Source: an uncultured Erythrobacter sp.
GTDB taxonomy: Bacteria > Pseudomonadota > Alphaproteobacteria > Sphingomonadales > Sphingomonadaceae
NCBI GenBank assembly: GCA_947502815.1
Contig: CANNBH010000001.1
Span: 248,001 to 312,000 of the forward strand
Direction of reading: 5' to 3'
DNA: 64,000 nucleotides
Made by a program: the position numbers and the translations under genes. The notes under the pieces were generated by a model. That model was not told the origin of the DNA, searched no databases, and was given only the letters and a program-made list of their open reading frames with translations. Below are positions 24,159 through 34,537 of this stretch, one piece after another. Position 1 is the first letter of the stretch. Each line of letters begins with the position of its first letter.

Positions 24159-26542
24159 AGTTCTCCCTCACATGGCTCAAAGACCATTTCGAAACCGAAG
24201 CGACCCTGTCTGAGATAACCGATGCGCTCAACGCCATCGGGCTCGAAGTCGAAGGCGTCGAAGATCCAGCGCAGCGGCTTTCCGGGTTTACCGTGGCCAA
24301 AGTGCTGACGGCGGCGAAGCACCCTGATGCTGATAAGCTGCAAGTCCTCACAGTCGATACCGGTGCGGGCGACCCGCTTCAGGTTGTGTGCGGCGCGCCC
24401 AATGCGCGCGCGGGCATGGTCGGCGTGTTGGGTCAGCCGGGCGCCGTGGTGCCATCCAACGGAATGGAGCTTCGTAAGAGCGCCATTCGCGGGGTGGAAT
24501 CAAACGGCATGATGTGTTCGGTGCGCGAGCTTGAATTGGGTGAAGATCACGATGGGATCATCGAATTGCCTGATGACGCGCCTGTCGGTCACAATTTTGC
24601 CGACTACAATGGATCATCGCCGGTGATCGATGTGGCGATCACCCCCAACCGCCCAGATTGCATGGGCGTTTATGGCATCGCACGCGATTTGGCGGCAGCC
24701 GGTCTGGGCACATTGAAGCCGATTGCGTTTCCAAGTTTCACCGCGAGCGGCGCTTGCCCGGTCGAAATTCGCACGGATGATCCCGAAGGATGCCCAGCGT
24801 TCTTTGGCCGCGTTATCACAGGCGTCAAAAATGGCCCCTCGCCCGACTGGCTGCAACAGCGTCTGGTAAGCGCAGGTCAGCGCCCGATATCGCTCTTGGT
24901 CGACCTCACCAACTATTTGATGTTGGCCTTTGGTCGCCCGGCGCATGTTTACGACCTTGCCAAGCTGTCCGGCCCAGTTGTCGCGCGCCGTGCCAAGGAT
25001 GGCGAGCAAGTGCTGGCTCTCAACGAAAAGACCTACGCTCTCGATGACAGCATCGTGGTCATTGCCGACGATGCCCAAGTGCATGACATTGCTGGGATTA
25101 TGGGCGGCGAAGATTCGGGTGTGCAGGATGACACCACTGATGTGCTGCTTGAAATTGCCTATTTCGATCCCGCTCGTATCGGGGTCACCGGGCGCAAGCT
25201 GGGCCTAGCATCGGATGCGCGCACGCGGTTCGAACGGGGTGTTGATCCGGCGTTCCTGCAAGACGGTCTCGACCTACTCACCGGGCTTATCGTCGAATTG
25301 GCTGGCGGCACGGCCAGTGAAACCGAGCAGGCCGGGGCTGCCCCAAGCGAGGCAAAGGTTGTGTCGTTCGACACGGGCCTGACCGCGCGGTTGGGCGGCG
25401 TCGAAGTGCCAGCCGATGAACAGCGCCGGATCTTAGAAAGCCTCGATTTCGGTGTTTCAGACCGGTGGGAGGTAACCTGCCCCCTGCGCCGCAATGATAT
25501 CGAAGGGCCAGCCGATCTGGTCGAAGAGGTTGTACGCATTCACGGCCTTGATGCGGTTGAAAGTGTCGCATTGCCGCGCATGGAAGGTGTCGCGCGACCA
25601 ACAGCCACGCCTGAGCAGCAGCTGGAGCGAAAACTTCGCCGCGCTGCGGCAGGCGCCGGCCTGAACGAAGCCATTACATGGTCGTTCATCTCTGAGAATG
25701 AGGCCGCCACTGTGGGCGGTGGCCATTGGACTTTGGAAAACCCGATCAGCGAAGAGCTAAAAGTCATGCGGCCGTCGCTTCTTCCCGGATTGCTCTCTGC
25801 GTTGAAGCGAAACCTAGATCGCGGTGGATCATCGATACGATTGTTCGAGATTGGTCGCCGCTACCTTGCTGATGGCGAATATCCAGCGCTTGTTTGCGTG
25901 ATGGCGGGTGAAAAGACCGGCCGCAATTGGGCCCAAGGAAAGGCTGTGTCATTTGACGCATTTGATGCCAAGTCGGTGTGTTTGGAGTTGTTGCAGGCTG
26001 CAGGTGCTCCGGTTCAAAAACTGATGGTAATGGATGAGGCGGGTGATTTCTATCACCCTGGCCAATCGGCGACTCTGCGGCTTGGTCCAAAGAACGTTCT
26101 TGCGAGTTTTGGTGCTATTCACCCGGCTATGCTCGACACATTCGGCATTGACGTTCCAGTTGTGGCTTGCGGCATTCACCTCGATGCAATCCCGGCAAAG
26201 AAGGCGGGCGGCAAAGGCAAGGGGGGGGCAAGCTTCGCTCGGCCCAGCTTCACGCCGCCAGCCTTGCAAGCGGTCACACGCGATTTTGCCTTCCTCGTTC
26301 CAGATGCTCTCGCGGCAGGCGATCTGCTGCGCGCGGTCAAAGGCGCGGACAAGGCCAACATCGTCGATGCGCGGGTGTTTGACCTGTTCACCGGCGACGG
26401 CGTCGCAGATGGTCAAAAATCGCTCGCGATTGAAGTGACGCTGCAACCGCAGGACAAAAGCTACAAGGACGCCGATCTGAAGGCGATTGCCGATGCCATT
26501 GTTGCAGCGGCAGCCAAGCAAGGGGCGGAATTGCGCGGTTAA
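24155..26542 (+). CDS. pheT: Phenylalanine--tRNA ligase beta subunit
   Basis: A 795-aa partner of PheS. In order: [12 protein letters not shown] start, a tRNA-binding OB domain ([20 protein letters not shown]), the B3/B4 editing domain with [20 protein letters not shown], the B5 domain, the catalytic-like core ([12 protein letters not shown]), and a C-terminal ferredoxin-fold anticodon-binding domain that starts at [19 protein letters not shown]. Length fits the long bacterial form. Translation is coupled to pheS. Confidence 0.96.
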   Translation: MKFSLTWLKDHFETEATLSEITDALNAIGLEVEGVEDPAQRLSGFTVAKVLTAAKHPDADKLQVLTVDTGAGDPLQVVCGAPNARAGMVGVLGQPGAVVPSNGMELRKSAIRGVESNGMMCSVRELELGEDHDGIIELPDDAPVGHNFADYNGSSPVIDVAITPNRPDCMGVYGIARDLAAAGLGTLKPIAFPSFTASGACPVEIRTDDPEGCPAFFGRVITGVKNGPSPDWLQQRLVSAGQRPISLLVDLTNYLMLAFGRPAHVYDLAKLSGPVVARRAKDGEQVLALNEKTYALDDSIVVIADDAQVHDIAGIMGGEDSGVQDDTTDVLLEIAYFDPARIGVTGRKLGLASDARTRFERGVDPAFLQDGLDLLTGLIVELAGGTASETEQAGAAPSEAKVVSFDTGLTARLGGVEVPADEQRRILESLDFGVSDRWEVTCPLRRNDIEGPADLVEEVVRIHGLDAVESVALPRMEGVARPTATPEQQLERKLRRAAAGAGLNEAITWSFISENEAATVGGGHWTLENPISEELKVMRPSLLPGLLSALKRNLDRGGSSIRLFEIGRRYLADGEYPALVCVMAGEKTGRNWAQGKAVSFDAFDAKSVCLELLQAAGAPVQKLMVMDEAGDFYHPGQSATLRLGPKNVLASFGAIHPAMLDTFGIDVPVVACGIHLDAIPAKKAGGKGKGGASFARPSFTPPALQAVTRDFAFLVPDALAAGDLLRAVKGADKANIVDARVFDLFTGDGVADGQKSLAIEVTLQPQDKSYKDADLKAIADAIVAAAAKQGAELRG

Positions 26543-26563
26543 TCCGCCGAGCCCGAAACTCTT

Positions 26564-28096
26564 ATGTCCAAGACTCAAAATTCCCGCCGCACCTTCGCGA
26601 TCATTTCGCACCCTGATGCGGGTAAGACGACGCTGACGGAAAAGCTCCTGCTGCAAGGCGGCGCGATCCACCTTGCGGGCGAGGTTAAGGCGCGCGGTCA
26701 GCAACGCCGGGCGCGCTCTGACTGGATGAAGATTGAGCAGCAGCGCGGCATCTCTGTTACGTCATCTGTCATGACGTTTGAGAGGGAAGGCGTTACCTTC
26801 AACCTGCTTGATACGCCGGGTCACGAGGATTTCTCCGAAGACACATATCGCACGCTTACCGCCGTCGACAGCGCCGTTATGGTGATCGACGCGGCCAAGG
26901 GTATTGAGCCGCAGACGCGCAAATTGTTCGAAGTGTGCCGGTTGCGCAATCTGCCGATCATCACTTTCGTCAACAAGGTCGACCGCGAAGGCCGCGATCC
27001 GTTTGAGACGCTAGATGAAGTTGCCGATATGCTGGCGCTGGATGTCAGCCCGCAAGGCTGGCCGATTGGCATGGGCGGACAGTTTGAAGGCATCCTGAAT
27101 TTCGCCACCGGCGCGGTTAGCCGCCCAGAGGGCCCATCCAAAGAGTTTCTGGGTACGCGCGATGCCAATCCGGAAATCCCGCCAGAATTCGCCGAAGAGG
27201 CGGAGTTGGCGCAGGTCGGCTATCCTGAATTTGATATGGACGCCTATCTTAGCGGCGATTTGACGCCGGTCTTCTTTGGATCGGCGCTCAAGAATTTTGG
27301 CGTCACCGAATTGATTGAGGCGATTGCCGAGTTCGCGCCTCCTCCGCGCCCACAACCTGCCGGTGATGAGACGGTTACGCCTGACCATGATGAAGTTACC
27401 GGCTTCATCTTCAAGGTGCAGGCTAATATGGACCCCAATCACCGCGACCGGATTGCGTTCATGCGTCAGGTTTCGGGCACGTTCAAACGGGGCATGAAGC
27501 TGACGCCATCAGGCCTTGGCAAGCCAATCGCGATCCATTCGCCGATACTGTTCTTTGCCCAAGACCGAGAGATTGCCGACACCGCAGAAGCGGGCGACAT
27601 TATTGGCATTCCCAACCACGGCACTTTGCGCGTGGGCGACACTTTGTCTGAAAAGGATCAGCTGCGCTTCACCGGCCTGCCCAATTTTGCGCCGGAAATT
27701 TTGCGAAGGGTTCAATTGAAGGACCCGACCAAGACAAAGCAGCTTCGCAAGGCGCTCGATGATCTGTCCGAAGAGGGCGTGATCCAAGTTTTCTATCCAG
27801 AACTGGGCGCAAACCATATCGTCGGTGTCGTTGGTCAACTTCAGCTTGAAGTGCTGATTTCCAGATTGTCGGCGGAGTATAAGGTTGAGGCCGGGCTCGA
27901 AGCGGCTCCATTCGCCACCGCCCGCTGGGTAAAGGGTGAGCAAGCGGCGCTGGATGAATTTGAGGGCTTTAACCGCGCGAATTTAGCCCGTGACCGCGAC
28001 GGCGATCTGGTGTTTATGGCCAAGAGCCCATGGGATGTGAATTATCAGGTTGAGAAGAACCCAGACCTGAACTTCTCCGCTACGAAAGAACGGTAA
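26564..28096 (+). CDS. prfC: Peptide chain release factor 3
   Basis: A 510-aa translational GTPase that recycles RF1/RF2 after termination. G motifs: SHPDAGKTTLTEKLL (P loop), DTPGHEDFSEDTYRTL (G3) and FVNKVDREGRDP (G4). The RF3 marker FKVQANMDPNHRDRIAFMRQ opens domain II and the C-terminal domain is intact. It lies 21 bases after pheT in the same direction, so it may be cotranscribed. Confidence 0.95.
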   Translation: MSKTQNSRRTFAIISHPDAGKTTLTEKLLLQGGAIHLAGEVKARGQQRRARSDWMKIEQQRGISVTSSVMTFEREGVTFNLLDTPGHEDFSEDTYRTLTAVDSAVMVIDAAKGIEPQTRKLFEVCRLRNLPIITFVNKVDREGRDPFETLDEVADMLALDVSPQGWPIGMGGQFEGILNFATGAVSRPEGPSKEFLGTRDANPEIPPEFAEEAELAQVGYPEFDMDAYLSGDLTPVFFGSALKNFGVTELIEAIAEFAPPPRPQPAGDETVTPDHDEVTGFIFKVQANMDPNHRDRIAFMRQVSGTFKRGMKLTPSGLGKPIAIHSPILFFAQDREIADTAEAGDIIGIPNHGTLRVGDTLSEKDQLRFTGLPNFAPEILRRVQLKDPTKTKQLRKALDDLSEEGVIQVFYPELGANHIVGVVGQLQLEVLISRLSAEYKVEAGLEAAPFATARWVKGEQAALDEFEGFNRANLARDRDGDLVFMAKSPWDVNYQVEKNPDLNFSATKER

Positions 28097-28147
28097 GCCA
28101 GAACGCTAAGGTTGCAGCGTTCGCAAGATCGCGGCAAAGCTTTGGCC

Positions 28148-29029
28148 ATGACCGCAACGATCACTTCTTCGGGGCCAACCTCGCAAACCTTCATCTCTCA
28201 GCGCCTGCGCCTCAGCTATGAGGATTGGGGGGGTAGAGGCAAACCACCGTTGGTTCTCGTCCATGGCGGGCGCGATCACGCGCGCAATTGGGATTGGACC
28301 GCAGAGGCGCTGCGCGAAGACTATCACATCATCGCGATCGACCACCGTGGTCATGGAAACAGCGAGTGGGTGTCTGACGGCAACTACAGTTCCAACGACA
28401 TGGTCTATGATCTGGCGCAATTGATCCATCAGCTGGGCGTTGGTCCGGTGCGGATTGTGTCGCATTCGATGGGCGGAAACGTGGCCCTGCGCTACACCGG
28501 CATGTTCCCTGATATGGTGACAAAGCTGGTGGCGATTGAAGGGCTTGGACCGTCGCCTGAAGTTAGAGCCAAGCAGCGCGCAACGCCCTATCCCGAACGG
28601 GCAGCGGAATGGATCGCGAAAAAACGCAAAGCTGCCGGGCGCACTCCGCGCAAATACGAAAGCATTGAGGCCGCCTTTGCCCGGATGATCGAGGAAAACT
28701 CCTACCTCACCGAGGCGCAGGCCCGCCATCTCACCATCCACGGGGTGAACCGCAACGAAGACGGCACCTACAGCTGGAAATTCGACCCGCATTTGAATGT
28801 GTGGGGCGTTGAAGATGTCGCGGACGAATTTCTAGAGGCTATGTGGGGCGCGATTACGTGTCCGACTTTGCTGTTGTACGGTGCAGACAGCTGGGCCTCC
28901 AATCCGGAGAAAGATGGCCGGATCAAACATTTCAAGACCGCCGAAGTGATCGAGTTTGAAAAGGCGGGGCACTGGCTCCACCATGATCAGTTCGACAAAT
29001 ACATTGCCGTGTTACGAGACTTTCTTTGA
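28148..29029 (+). CDS. Alpha/beta hydrolase
   Basis: A 293-aa cytoplasmic hydrolase: VLVHGGRDHARNWD (oxyanion region), DHRGHGNSEW, nucleophile elbow VSHSMGGNVALRY, a cap region, acid in LYGADSWASNPE and catalytic His in GHWLHHDQFDKY. The triad is intact, but the substrate cannot be read from the sequence. ATG at 28148 is preferred to a TTG 12 codons earlier. The TTG start of the next gene overlaps its stop. Confidence 0.88.
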   Translation: MTATITSSGPTSQTFISQRLRLSYEDWGGRGKPPLVLVHGGRDHARNWDWTAEALREDYHIIAIDHRGHGNSEWVSDGNYSSNDMVYDLAQLIHQLGVGPVRIVSHSMGGNVALRYTGMFPDMVTKLVAIEGLGPSPEVRAKQRATPYPERAAEWIAKKRKAAGRTPRKYESIEAAFARMIEENSYLTEAQARHLTIHGVNRNEDGTYSWKFDPHLNVWGVEDVADEFLEAMWGAITCPTLLLYGADSWASNPEKDGRIKHFKTAEVIEFEKAGHWLHHDQFDKYIAVLRDFL

Positions 29030-29391
29030 AAGATGCCCCCGCACCGCGGCGCGTCACAGGAAGCTGTCATTGCGAAGCTGTTCGTTTCGCGATCACCACC
29101 GATTTTCCTGAACTGACAACCTGCGATTGTTCGATCTGTGTTCGTAAGAACGCGTTGATGGTGAAAGTGCATGAGGACGAATTTGAGCTTTTGGCGGGTG
29201 GTGACTTTCTGACCGAGTACCGATTCCATACAAAGACAGCGCGGCATTTCTTTTGCCGCATTTGCGGAATTTATCCGTTTCATCGAAAACGCGTGACGCC
29301 CAACTTTGTTGGGATCAATGTGCATTGCTTGGATGGGTTTAATCCCGACGGCATTCCTGTTCGCGCGACAATCGGCAAGGAGATGGACTGA
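29026..29391 (+). CDS. GFA family (glutathione-dependent formaldehyde-activating-like) protein
   Basis: A 121-aa zinc-binding protein of the GFA/CENP-V fold: GSCHCEAVRF, TCDCSICVRKN and FFCRICGIYPFHRKR supply the family's seven Cys. Only a few members activate formaldehyde; most have no known substrate. TTG start overlaps the stop of the upstream hydrolase (TTGA), and its own stop shares one base with the next ATG, so three genes form one operon. Confidence 0.88.
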   Translation: MKDAPAPRRVTGSCHCEAVRFAITTDFPELTTCDCSICVRKNALMVKVHEDEFELLAGGDFLTEYRFHTKTARHFFCRICGIYPFHRKRVTPNFVGINVHCLDGFNPDGIPVRATIGKEMD

Positions 29392-29960
29392 TGGCTGAAT
29401 TTTTTGATGCGCTTGAGCCCAAACATGTGGCGATGATCGAAAAGCAGCCGGTTTTCTTCGTCGCCACCGCGGCCGCCGATGGGCGCATCAATCTCAGCCC
29501 AAAAGGCTATGATGCTTTTCGCGTGCTGTCCCCAACACAGGTCGCCTACCTAGATCTGGCGGGGTCGGGGAATGAAACCCACGCGCACCTGGTCGCAGAC
29601 CAAGATGATGCGGGGCGGGTCACGATCATGGTCTGCAATTTTGAACGGCCAGCGCTGATCTTGCGCATCTATGGCAAGGGCAGGCCAGTCCTCCCTCAGG
29701 ATGACGGGTGGGACGAATTGTCGGCCCATTTCACTTTGATGCCGGGAACACGCCAGATATTCTTGATCGACATTGATAGCGTGCAAACCAGCTGTGGTTG
29801 GGGCGTGCCCTTTATGAGCTTGGAAGGCGAGCGGGACACTTTGAAGAAAGCGCATCGTCAGGCCGAGCCCGCCGCATGGGAGGCAAAGGTCGCTGGCCGC
29901 ACCACCAGCATCGATGGCTTGAGCACTCGCGCAACGACGCATTATATTGCGGGCGAGTGA
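29391..29960 (+). CDS. Pyridoxamine 5'-phosphate oxidase family protein
   Basis: A 189-aa flavin-binding split-barrel protein: FFVATAAADGRINLSPKGYD is the first strand-loop of the general PNPOx-like domain, followed by VAYLDLAGSGNETHAHLVAD and VMVCNFERPALILRIYGKGR. It is in a group that is distinct from PdxH and probably uses FMN, F420 or haem. It is the last gene of the hydrolase-GFA-PNPOx operon. Confidence 0.87.
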   Translation: MAEFFDALEPKHVAMIEKQPVFFVATAAADGRINLSPKGYDAFRVLSPTQVAYLDLAGSGNETHAHLVADQDDAGRVTIMVCNFERPALILRIYGKGRPVLPQDDGWDELSAHFTLMPGTRQIFLIDIDSVQTSCGWGVPFMSLEGERDTLKKAHRQAEPAAWEAKVAGRTTSIDGLSTRATTHYIAGE

Positions 29961-30137
29961 TTCCGCGCGACAGAACAGATTAGGCCGAGGCCTGACTAGG
30001 CATATAAACCTACCCCACTGCCTAAAAAATAAACAAAAGATTAATTATTGGGCAGCGATTGATGTGCCGTCAGGCGATGACTTCGCAAAATCCCCTGCGA
30101 CCACCCGTAAGTCCTTGATTCTCCGCTCCGCGGATAA

Positions 30138-30539
<402 letters not shown>

Positions 30540-30556
30540 TTCAGGGGACACAGACC

Positions 30557-31882
30557 GTGAAAAGACCTCTCTTTACTTGTGCCTCCCTACTCTTGGGTTC
30601 GGCCATAATCGCTCAGCCGGCTATGGCCGCTGTGCCTGATGCGGAGGTCGTCGCTGGCGGCACCGCATATATCCTCAATACGCTTCTATTCTTGATTGGC
30701 GGTTTCCTCGTCATGTGGATGGCGGCAGGCTTTGCCATGCTCGAAGCTGGGCTGGTCAGGTCGAAGAACACTTCGACCCAATGTATCAAGAACATCGGCC
30801 TCTATTCGATTGCTGGTCTGATGTTCTGGGTCATCGGCTATTCAATTGCCTATCCTGGATTTGCTGAAGGCTCGCTTGGCCTGTTCGGCGTTTCTGGCTT
30901 CCCATATGAGATGCAGGCTGTTGGAGCGGCTGATACCGAAACAGGGTATTCTGTTGCATCTGATTGGTTCTTCCAAATGGTGTTCTGCGCAACCACCGCT
31001 TCGATTGTATCGGGCACGGTTGCTGAGCGCGTGAAGATCGTTCCGTTCTTCATCTTCGTCACCGTTCTGACTGCTGTGATCTATCCGGTCGTAGTCAGCT
31101 GGGAATGGGGCGGCGGCTACCTTGATAGCGTATGGGGCTTCAGCGACTTTGCTGGTTCTACTCTGGTCCACTCGACCGGTGGTTGGGCAGCTTTGGTTGG
31201 TGCCATCATTATCGGCGCTCGTGTCGGTCGCTATGGTCCAGACGGTAAAGTGAACGTCTTCCCAGGTGCAAACATTCCGCTTGCAACGCTTGGTACGTTC
31301 ATTCTGTGGCTCGGCTGGTTCGGCTTTAACGGCGCATCTCAGCTTGCCATGGGCACTGTTGGCGACGTTTCTGACGTGTCGAAGATTTTTGTGAACACCA
31401 ACATGGCTGCTGCTGGCGGCGTGGTTGTTGCGATCATCCTGACGCAGGTTCTCTACAAGAAAGCCGACGTTACGATGGCGCTGAACGGCGCACTGGCTGG
31501 CCTGGTTTCGATCACGGCTGAACCGCTTGCACCGAGTGTGGGTCAATCGATCCTGATTGGCGGCGTTGGCGGCGTGATCGTGGTCTTCGCTGTTCCAATG
31601 CTCGACAAGTTCAAGATTGACGATGTTGTTGGCGCCATTCCGGTTCACTTGATTGCCGGTATCTGGGGCACACTGATCGTTGCTTGGACTGGTGACGCGA
31701 CCTTTGTTGGTCAGCTGGTTGGCGTATTGCTCACCGCTGTCTGGGTGTCGCTTGCCTCCGCAGTTGTCTGGCTCGCTCTCAAATACACCATTGGTGTCCG
31801 TCCGAGCGAAGAAGACGAAGTTAACGGCCTCGACCGCGCTGAAATCGGCGTCGAAGCCTATCCCGAATTCGCTCGATCCTGA
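30557..31882 (+). CDS. amt: Ammonium transporter
   Basis: A 441-aa Amt/MEP protein: a signal peptide (LFTCASLLLGSAIIAQPAMA) followed by 11 membrane helices. Family motifs: FLIGGFLVMWMAAGFAMLEA, FDFAGSTLVHSTGGWAALVG-like SDFAGSTLVHSTGGWAALVG with the pore His, and IPVHLIAGIWGTL with the second His-containing helix. It conducts ammonia into the cell as a trimer. I chose GTG at 30557 behind AGGGGA; a TTG at 30536 that overlaps the glnK stop is possible. Confidence 0.95.
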   Translation: MKRPLFTCASLLLGSAIIAQPAMAAVPDAEVVAGGTAYILNTLLFLIGGFLVMWMAAGFAMLEAGLVRSKNTSTQCIKNIGLYSIAGLMFWVIGYSIAYPGFAEGSLGLFGVSGFPYEMQAVGAADTETGYSVASDWFFQMVFCATTASIVSGTVAERVKIVPFFIFVTVLTAVIYPVVVSWEWGGGYLDSVWGFSDFAGSTLVHSTGGWAALVGAIIIGARVGRYGPDGKVNVFPGANIPLATLGTFILWLGWFGFNGASQLAMGTVGDVSDVSKIFVNTNMAAAGGVVVAIILTQVLYKKADVTMALNGALAGLVSITAEPLAPSVGQSILIGGVGGVIVVFAVPMLDKFKIDDVVGAIPVHLIAGIWGTLIVAWTGDATFVGQLVGVLLTAVWVSLASAVVWLALKYTIGVRPSEEDEVNGLDRAEIGVEAYPEFARS

Positions 31883-31972
31883 GCGGAGACCATTTGGCGG
31901 GGGCGGGGTTCTTTTCTCTCTCCACCCTTTCCCCGCCAACCGACGTTCCTCCTGCGAACAAACAGACTTAGT

Positions 31973-32009
31973 AAGGCCGGGGCGGCTTGTTCGCTCCGGC
32001 CTCTTTTTT
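31973..32009 (+). terminator. Intrinsic terminator after amt
   Basis: GGCCGG (31975-31980) pairs with CCGGCC (31996-32001), extended through the inner GCG/CGC, followed by a T6 tract. It lies about 90 bases after the amt stop. Confidence 0.85.
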
Positions 32010-32052
32010 GTTTGGGGCCGCAGTTTATAGGGGTGGTATTGGGAGAAAGAAG

Positions 32053-32919
32053 ATGCGCAGAATTCTGACGTTTATCGTTGCAGTATGCACCGCTTTGACG
32101 GCGCAGTCCGCGCTAGCTTATACTGAACACGCAAGCACCGAAAGCGCGAGCGGACCCTTAGCCTATTTGCCATCATTGGCAGGCGACTATTTTGCGCTCG
32201 ATTCCGCCGAAACCGGCAGCCGGTATCACATCTTTGTCCGTCTTCCTGAAGGCTATGCCGATAACCCCGAGGCCAATTGGCCCACTGTGTATTTGCTCGA
32301 CGGAGATTCCACTTTCCCAATGTTGGCGCCGCAGCATTTGTTTCTGCACTATGATGAGAGTTTGTCAGAGGCGTTGATTGTCGGGATTGCCTATGGCGGG
32401 TTTGGTGAAGTCAACCGGCGCGGTTTCGATTTTCGCCCTGTCTTGGAGAATGGCGAGGCTGGCGGCGCCAGCGCTTTTCTTGCCATGCTGGAGCGAGAAT
32501 TAATCCCGACAATTGAACGCAAATTTCGCAGCGATGAAACCCGGCGGATTTTGGTGGGCCAAAGCCGTGGTGGGTCATTTGCCCTGTATGCCGCGGTGGA
32601 ACGCCCCTCTTTGTTTTATGGATATGTCGCGAGCAACCCGGGGCGTGATCACCCAGATTTTCTGCTCCATGGCATGGGCCGCGCAATGCCGGCTGTGCGA
32701 ACCGATGGGTTGGTGATCGTCGCATCCGGATCGCGCGATCGGGCCTATCTGCGCGGAACAGCGCTCGAATGGGCGCAAACATTCGCGACGCGTGACGACC
32801 TGCCGTGGCGTGCACAGTTTTTAGACATCGAGGGCGGAACACACGCCGCCTCGCTTCCCGAAGTGTACCGGCGTGCGATGCTCGCTATTTTACCCCCGGC
32901 CACAGATGAAGAAGAGTGA
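32053..32919 (+). CDS. Secreted alpha/beta hydrolase, putative esterase
   Basis: A 288-aa periplasmic protein: signal peptide ending SALA (about residue 20), then the esterase-D/IroE-like fold with RLPEGYADNPEANWPTVYLL, an SRGG nucleophile elbow (VGQSRGGSFALYAAVE), acid near VASGSRDRAYLRG and His in EGGTHAASLPEVYRRAM. Relatives cleave trilactone siderophores or carbohydrate esters; which applies here cannot be read. ATG at 32053 has GGGAGAAAGA upstream. Confidence 0.87.
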   Translation: MRRILTFIVAVCTALTAQSALAYTEHASTESASGPLAYLPSLAGDYFALDSAETGSRYHIFVRLPEGYADNPEANWPTVYLLDGDSTFPMLAPQHLFLHYDESLSEALIVGIAYGGFGEVNRRGFDFRPVLENGEAGGASAFLAMLERELIPTIERKFRSDETRRILVGQSRGGSFALYAAVERPSLFYGYVASNPGRDHPDFLLHGMGRAMPAVRTDGLVIVASGSRDRAYLRGTALEWAQTFATRDDLPWRAQFLDIEGGTHAASLPEVYRRAMLAILPPATDEEE

Positions 32920-32926
32920 TTGCCTT

Positions 32927-34513
32927 TTAGACGGCAGCCGCTCTGACAAAATCTGCGCAACGTTCGCCGATCATAATGCTGGGGGCATTGGTGTTGCCGC
33001 TGACGATTTTCGGCATCACACTGGCATCGGCGATCCAAAGACCGTCGAGCCCATTCACTTTCAGTGTAGGATCGACCACCGCATTTGCATCAGAACCCAT
33101 CCGGCAGGTGCCAACCGGGTGATAGACCGTATCGGCACGGCTGCGGATCATTTCATCCAAAGCGGCATCGTCATTTAGGTCGACTGGGTGCCGATCAGAG
33201 GGATCATAGATCTGCATTGGCGGGGCATCTACAATTCTGTGAGACAGGCGAACCCCTTCGCGCAATGTCGCAATATCGCGGTCATCGTCGAGGAAATTGG
33301 GATCAATCACCGGCGCAGCGGCCACATCCTTTGAGCCGAGCCGCACGGTTCCCCTGCTTTCTGGGCGAAGCACACAGGCATGGAGTGAAAAGCCATAGCC
33401 TTTCACATTTTCTCGGCCGTGGTCCTCAAGCACGGCTGGGACGTAATGCCATTGAATGTCAGGCGCAGGGCTATCGTCCATGACAGTCCAGAATCCGCCC
33501 GCCTCAGCGTAGGGGGTCGTCATCGCGCCTGTGCGTTTGCGGCGGTGTTCGATGATCGCCGCAGCCATTTTCAGCGTGCCTTTGATCGTTCCGCCAATCG
33601 GCACGTCGCTGTCCGTCGACCAGCCGGACACATAATCGATGTGATCTTGCAGGTTTGAGCCGACTTCCGGTCGGTCGAGCACGACCTCAATGCCGTGGGC
33701 CTTCAAATGCTCCGCCGGTCCGATCCCGGAAAGCATCAGGATTTGCGGAGAATTGAACGCGCCCGCTGATAGGATTACCCCGCGCCGAGCGTAGAGCATT
33801 TCGGATGTTTTGCCTCTGCGCACCATCACTCCGGTCACGCGGCCTTGTTCGACCACCAATCTTTCAACCAAAGTGTCGGTGCGGACGGCGAAATTGCCCT
33901 GATCGCGAATGGGCTCCACATAGCCGCGCGCCGCCGACCAGCGTTCCCCATCACGTTGTGTGACCTGATACAGACCAAATCCGTCCTGCCGTTCCCCATT
34001 GAAATCATCATTGGTGCGCATTTGGAGCTCAGCCGCAGCCTTTACAAAGGCATGGCTGGTCGGATTGGGGGAGCGTTGGTCGGACACGAACAATGGCCCG
34101 CCAGAACCATGGTGATCATTGGCGCCGTTTTCATTGGCTTCGCATTGTTTGAACCATGGCAGCACATCGTCATAGGACCAACCGTTGCAGCCCATATCGG
34201 CCCAATTGTCATAATCCCACTTGTTGCCGCGAATATAGACCATGGCGTTGATCGCCGATGACCCGCCAAGCCCCTTTCCGCGCGGCTGGTATCCGGTGCG
34301 GCCGTTCAACCCCTTTTGCGGGACAGTATCGTATTTGTAATTCGACGAGTTGCGGATGAAGGGCATGAAACCCGGCGTTTTGATCAGAACATTATCGTTG
34401 CGCCCGCCCGCTTCGAGTAAGCACACGCGCTGGGTTCCATCCACGGCAAGGCGTCCCGCAGCCGCGCTGCCACCGCTGCCACCGCCGATAACGATGTAGT
34501 CAAAACTTTCCAT
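32927..34513 (-). CDS. GMC family FAD-dependent oxidoreductase
   Basis: A 528-aa flavoenzyme of the choline-dehydrogenase group. [20 protein letters not shown] is the FAD-binding Rossmann motif, [16 protein letters not shown] is the first GMC signature, [20 protein letters not shown] the second, and [10 protein letters not shown] carries the catalytic His near the C-terminus. It oxidises an alcohol, but the substrate is not evident. There is no betaine-aldehyde dehydrogenase beside it. Upstream on the same strand is a sterol desaturase-family gene (24-base gap), so a shared lipid or terpenoid substrate is conceivable. Confidence 0.92.
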   Translation of the reverse strand: MESFDYIVIGGGSGGSAAAGRLAVDGTQRVCLLEAGGRNDNVLIKTPGFMPFIRNSSNYKYDTVPQKGLNGRTGYQPRGKGLGGSSAINAMVYIRGNKWDYDNWADMGCNGWSYDDVLPWFKQCEANENGANDHHGSGGPLFVSDQRSPNPTSHAFVKAAAELQMRTNDDFNGERQDGFGLYQVTQRDGERWSAARGYVEPIRDQGNFAVRTDTLVERLVVEQGRVTGVMVRRGKTSEMLYARRGVILSAGAFNSPQILMLSGIGPAEHLKAHGIEVVLDRPEVGSNLQDHIDYVSGWSTDSDVPIGGTIKGTLKMAAAIIEHRRKRTGAMTTPYAEAGGFWTVMDDSPAPDIQWHYVPAVLEDHGRENVKGYGFSLHACVLRPESRGTVRLGSKDVAAAPVIDPNFLDDDRDIATLREGVRLSHRIVDAPPMQIYDPSDRHPVDLNDDAALDEMIRSRADTVYHPVGTCRMGSDANAVVDPTLKVNGLDGLWIADASVMPKIVSGNTNAPSIMIGERCADFVRAAAV

Positions 34514-34537
34514 GATCTCTCCTCTTGGAGAGGGAGC

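Noticed and set aside
24155..26542. GGTTCGAAC-like string suggesting a tRNA T loop inside pheT.
   Set aside because: No acceptor or anticodon stem can be drawn around it; it is coding sequence.
30001..30080. CTGCC ... GGGCAG inverted pair upstream of the sigma-54 promoter as an NtrC site.
   Set aside because: The spacing is far longer than an NtrC dyad and the half-sites do not fit the TGCACC-type consensus.
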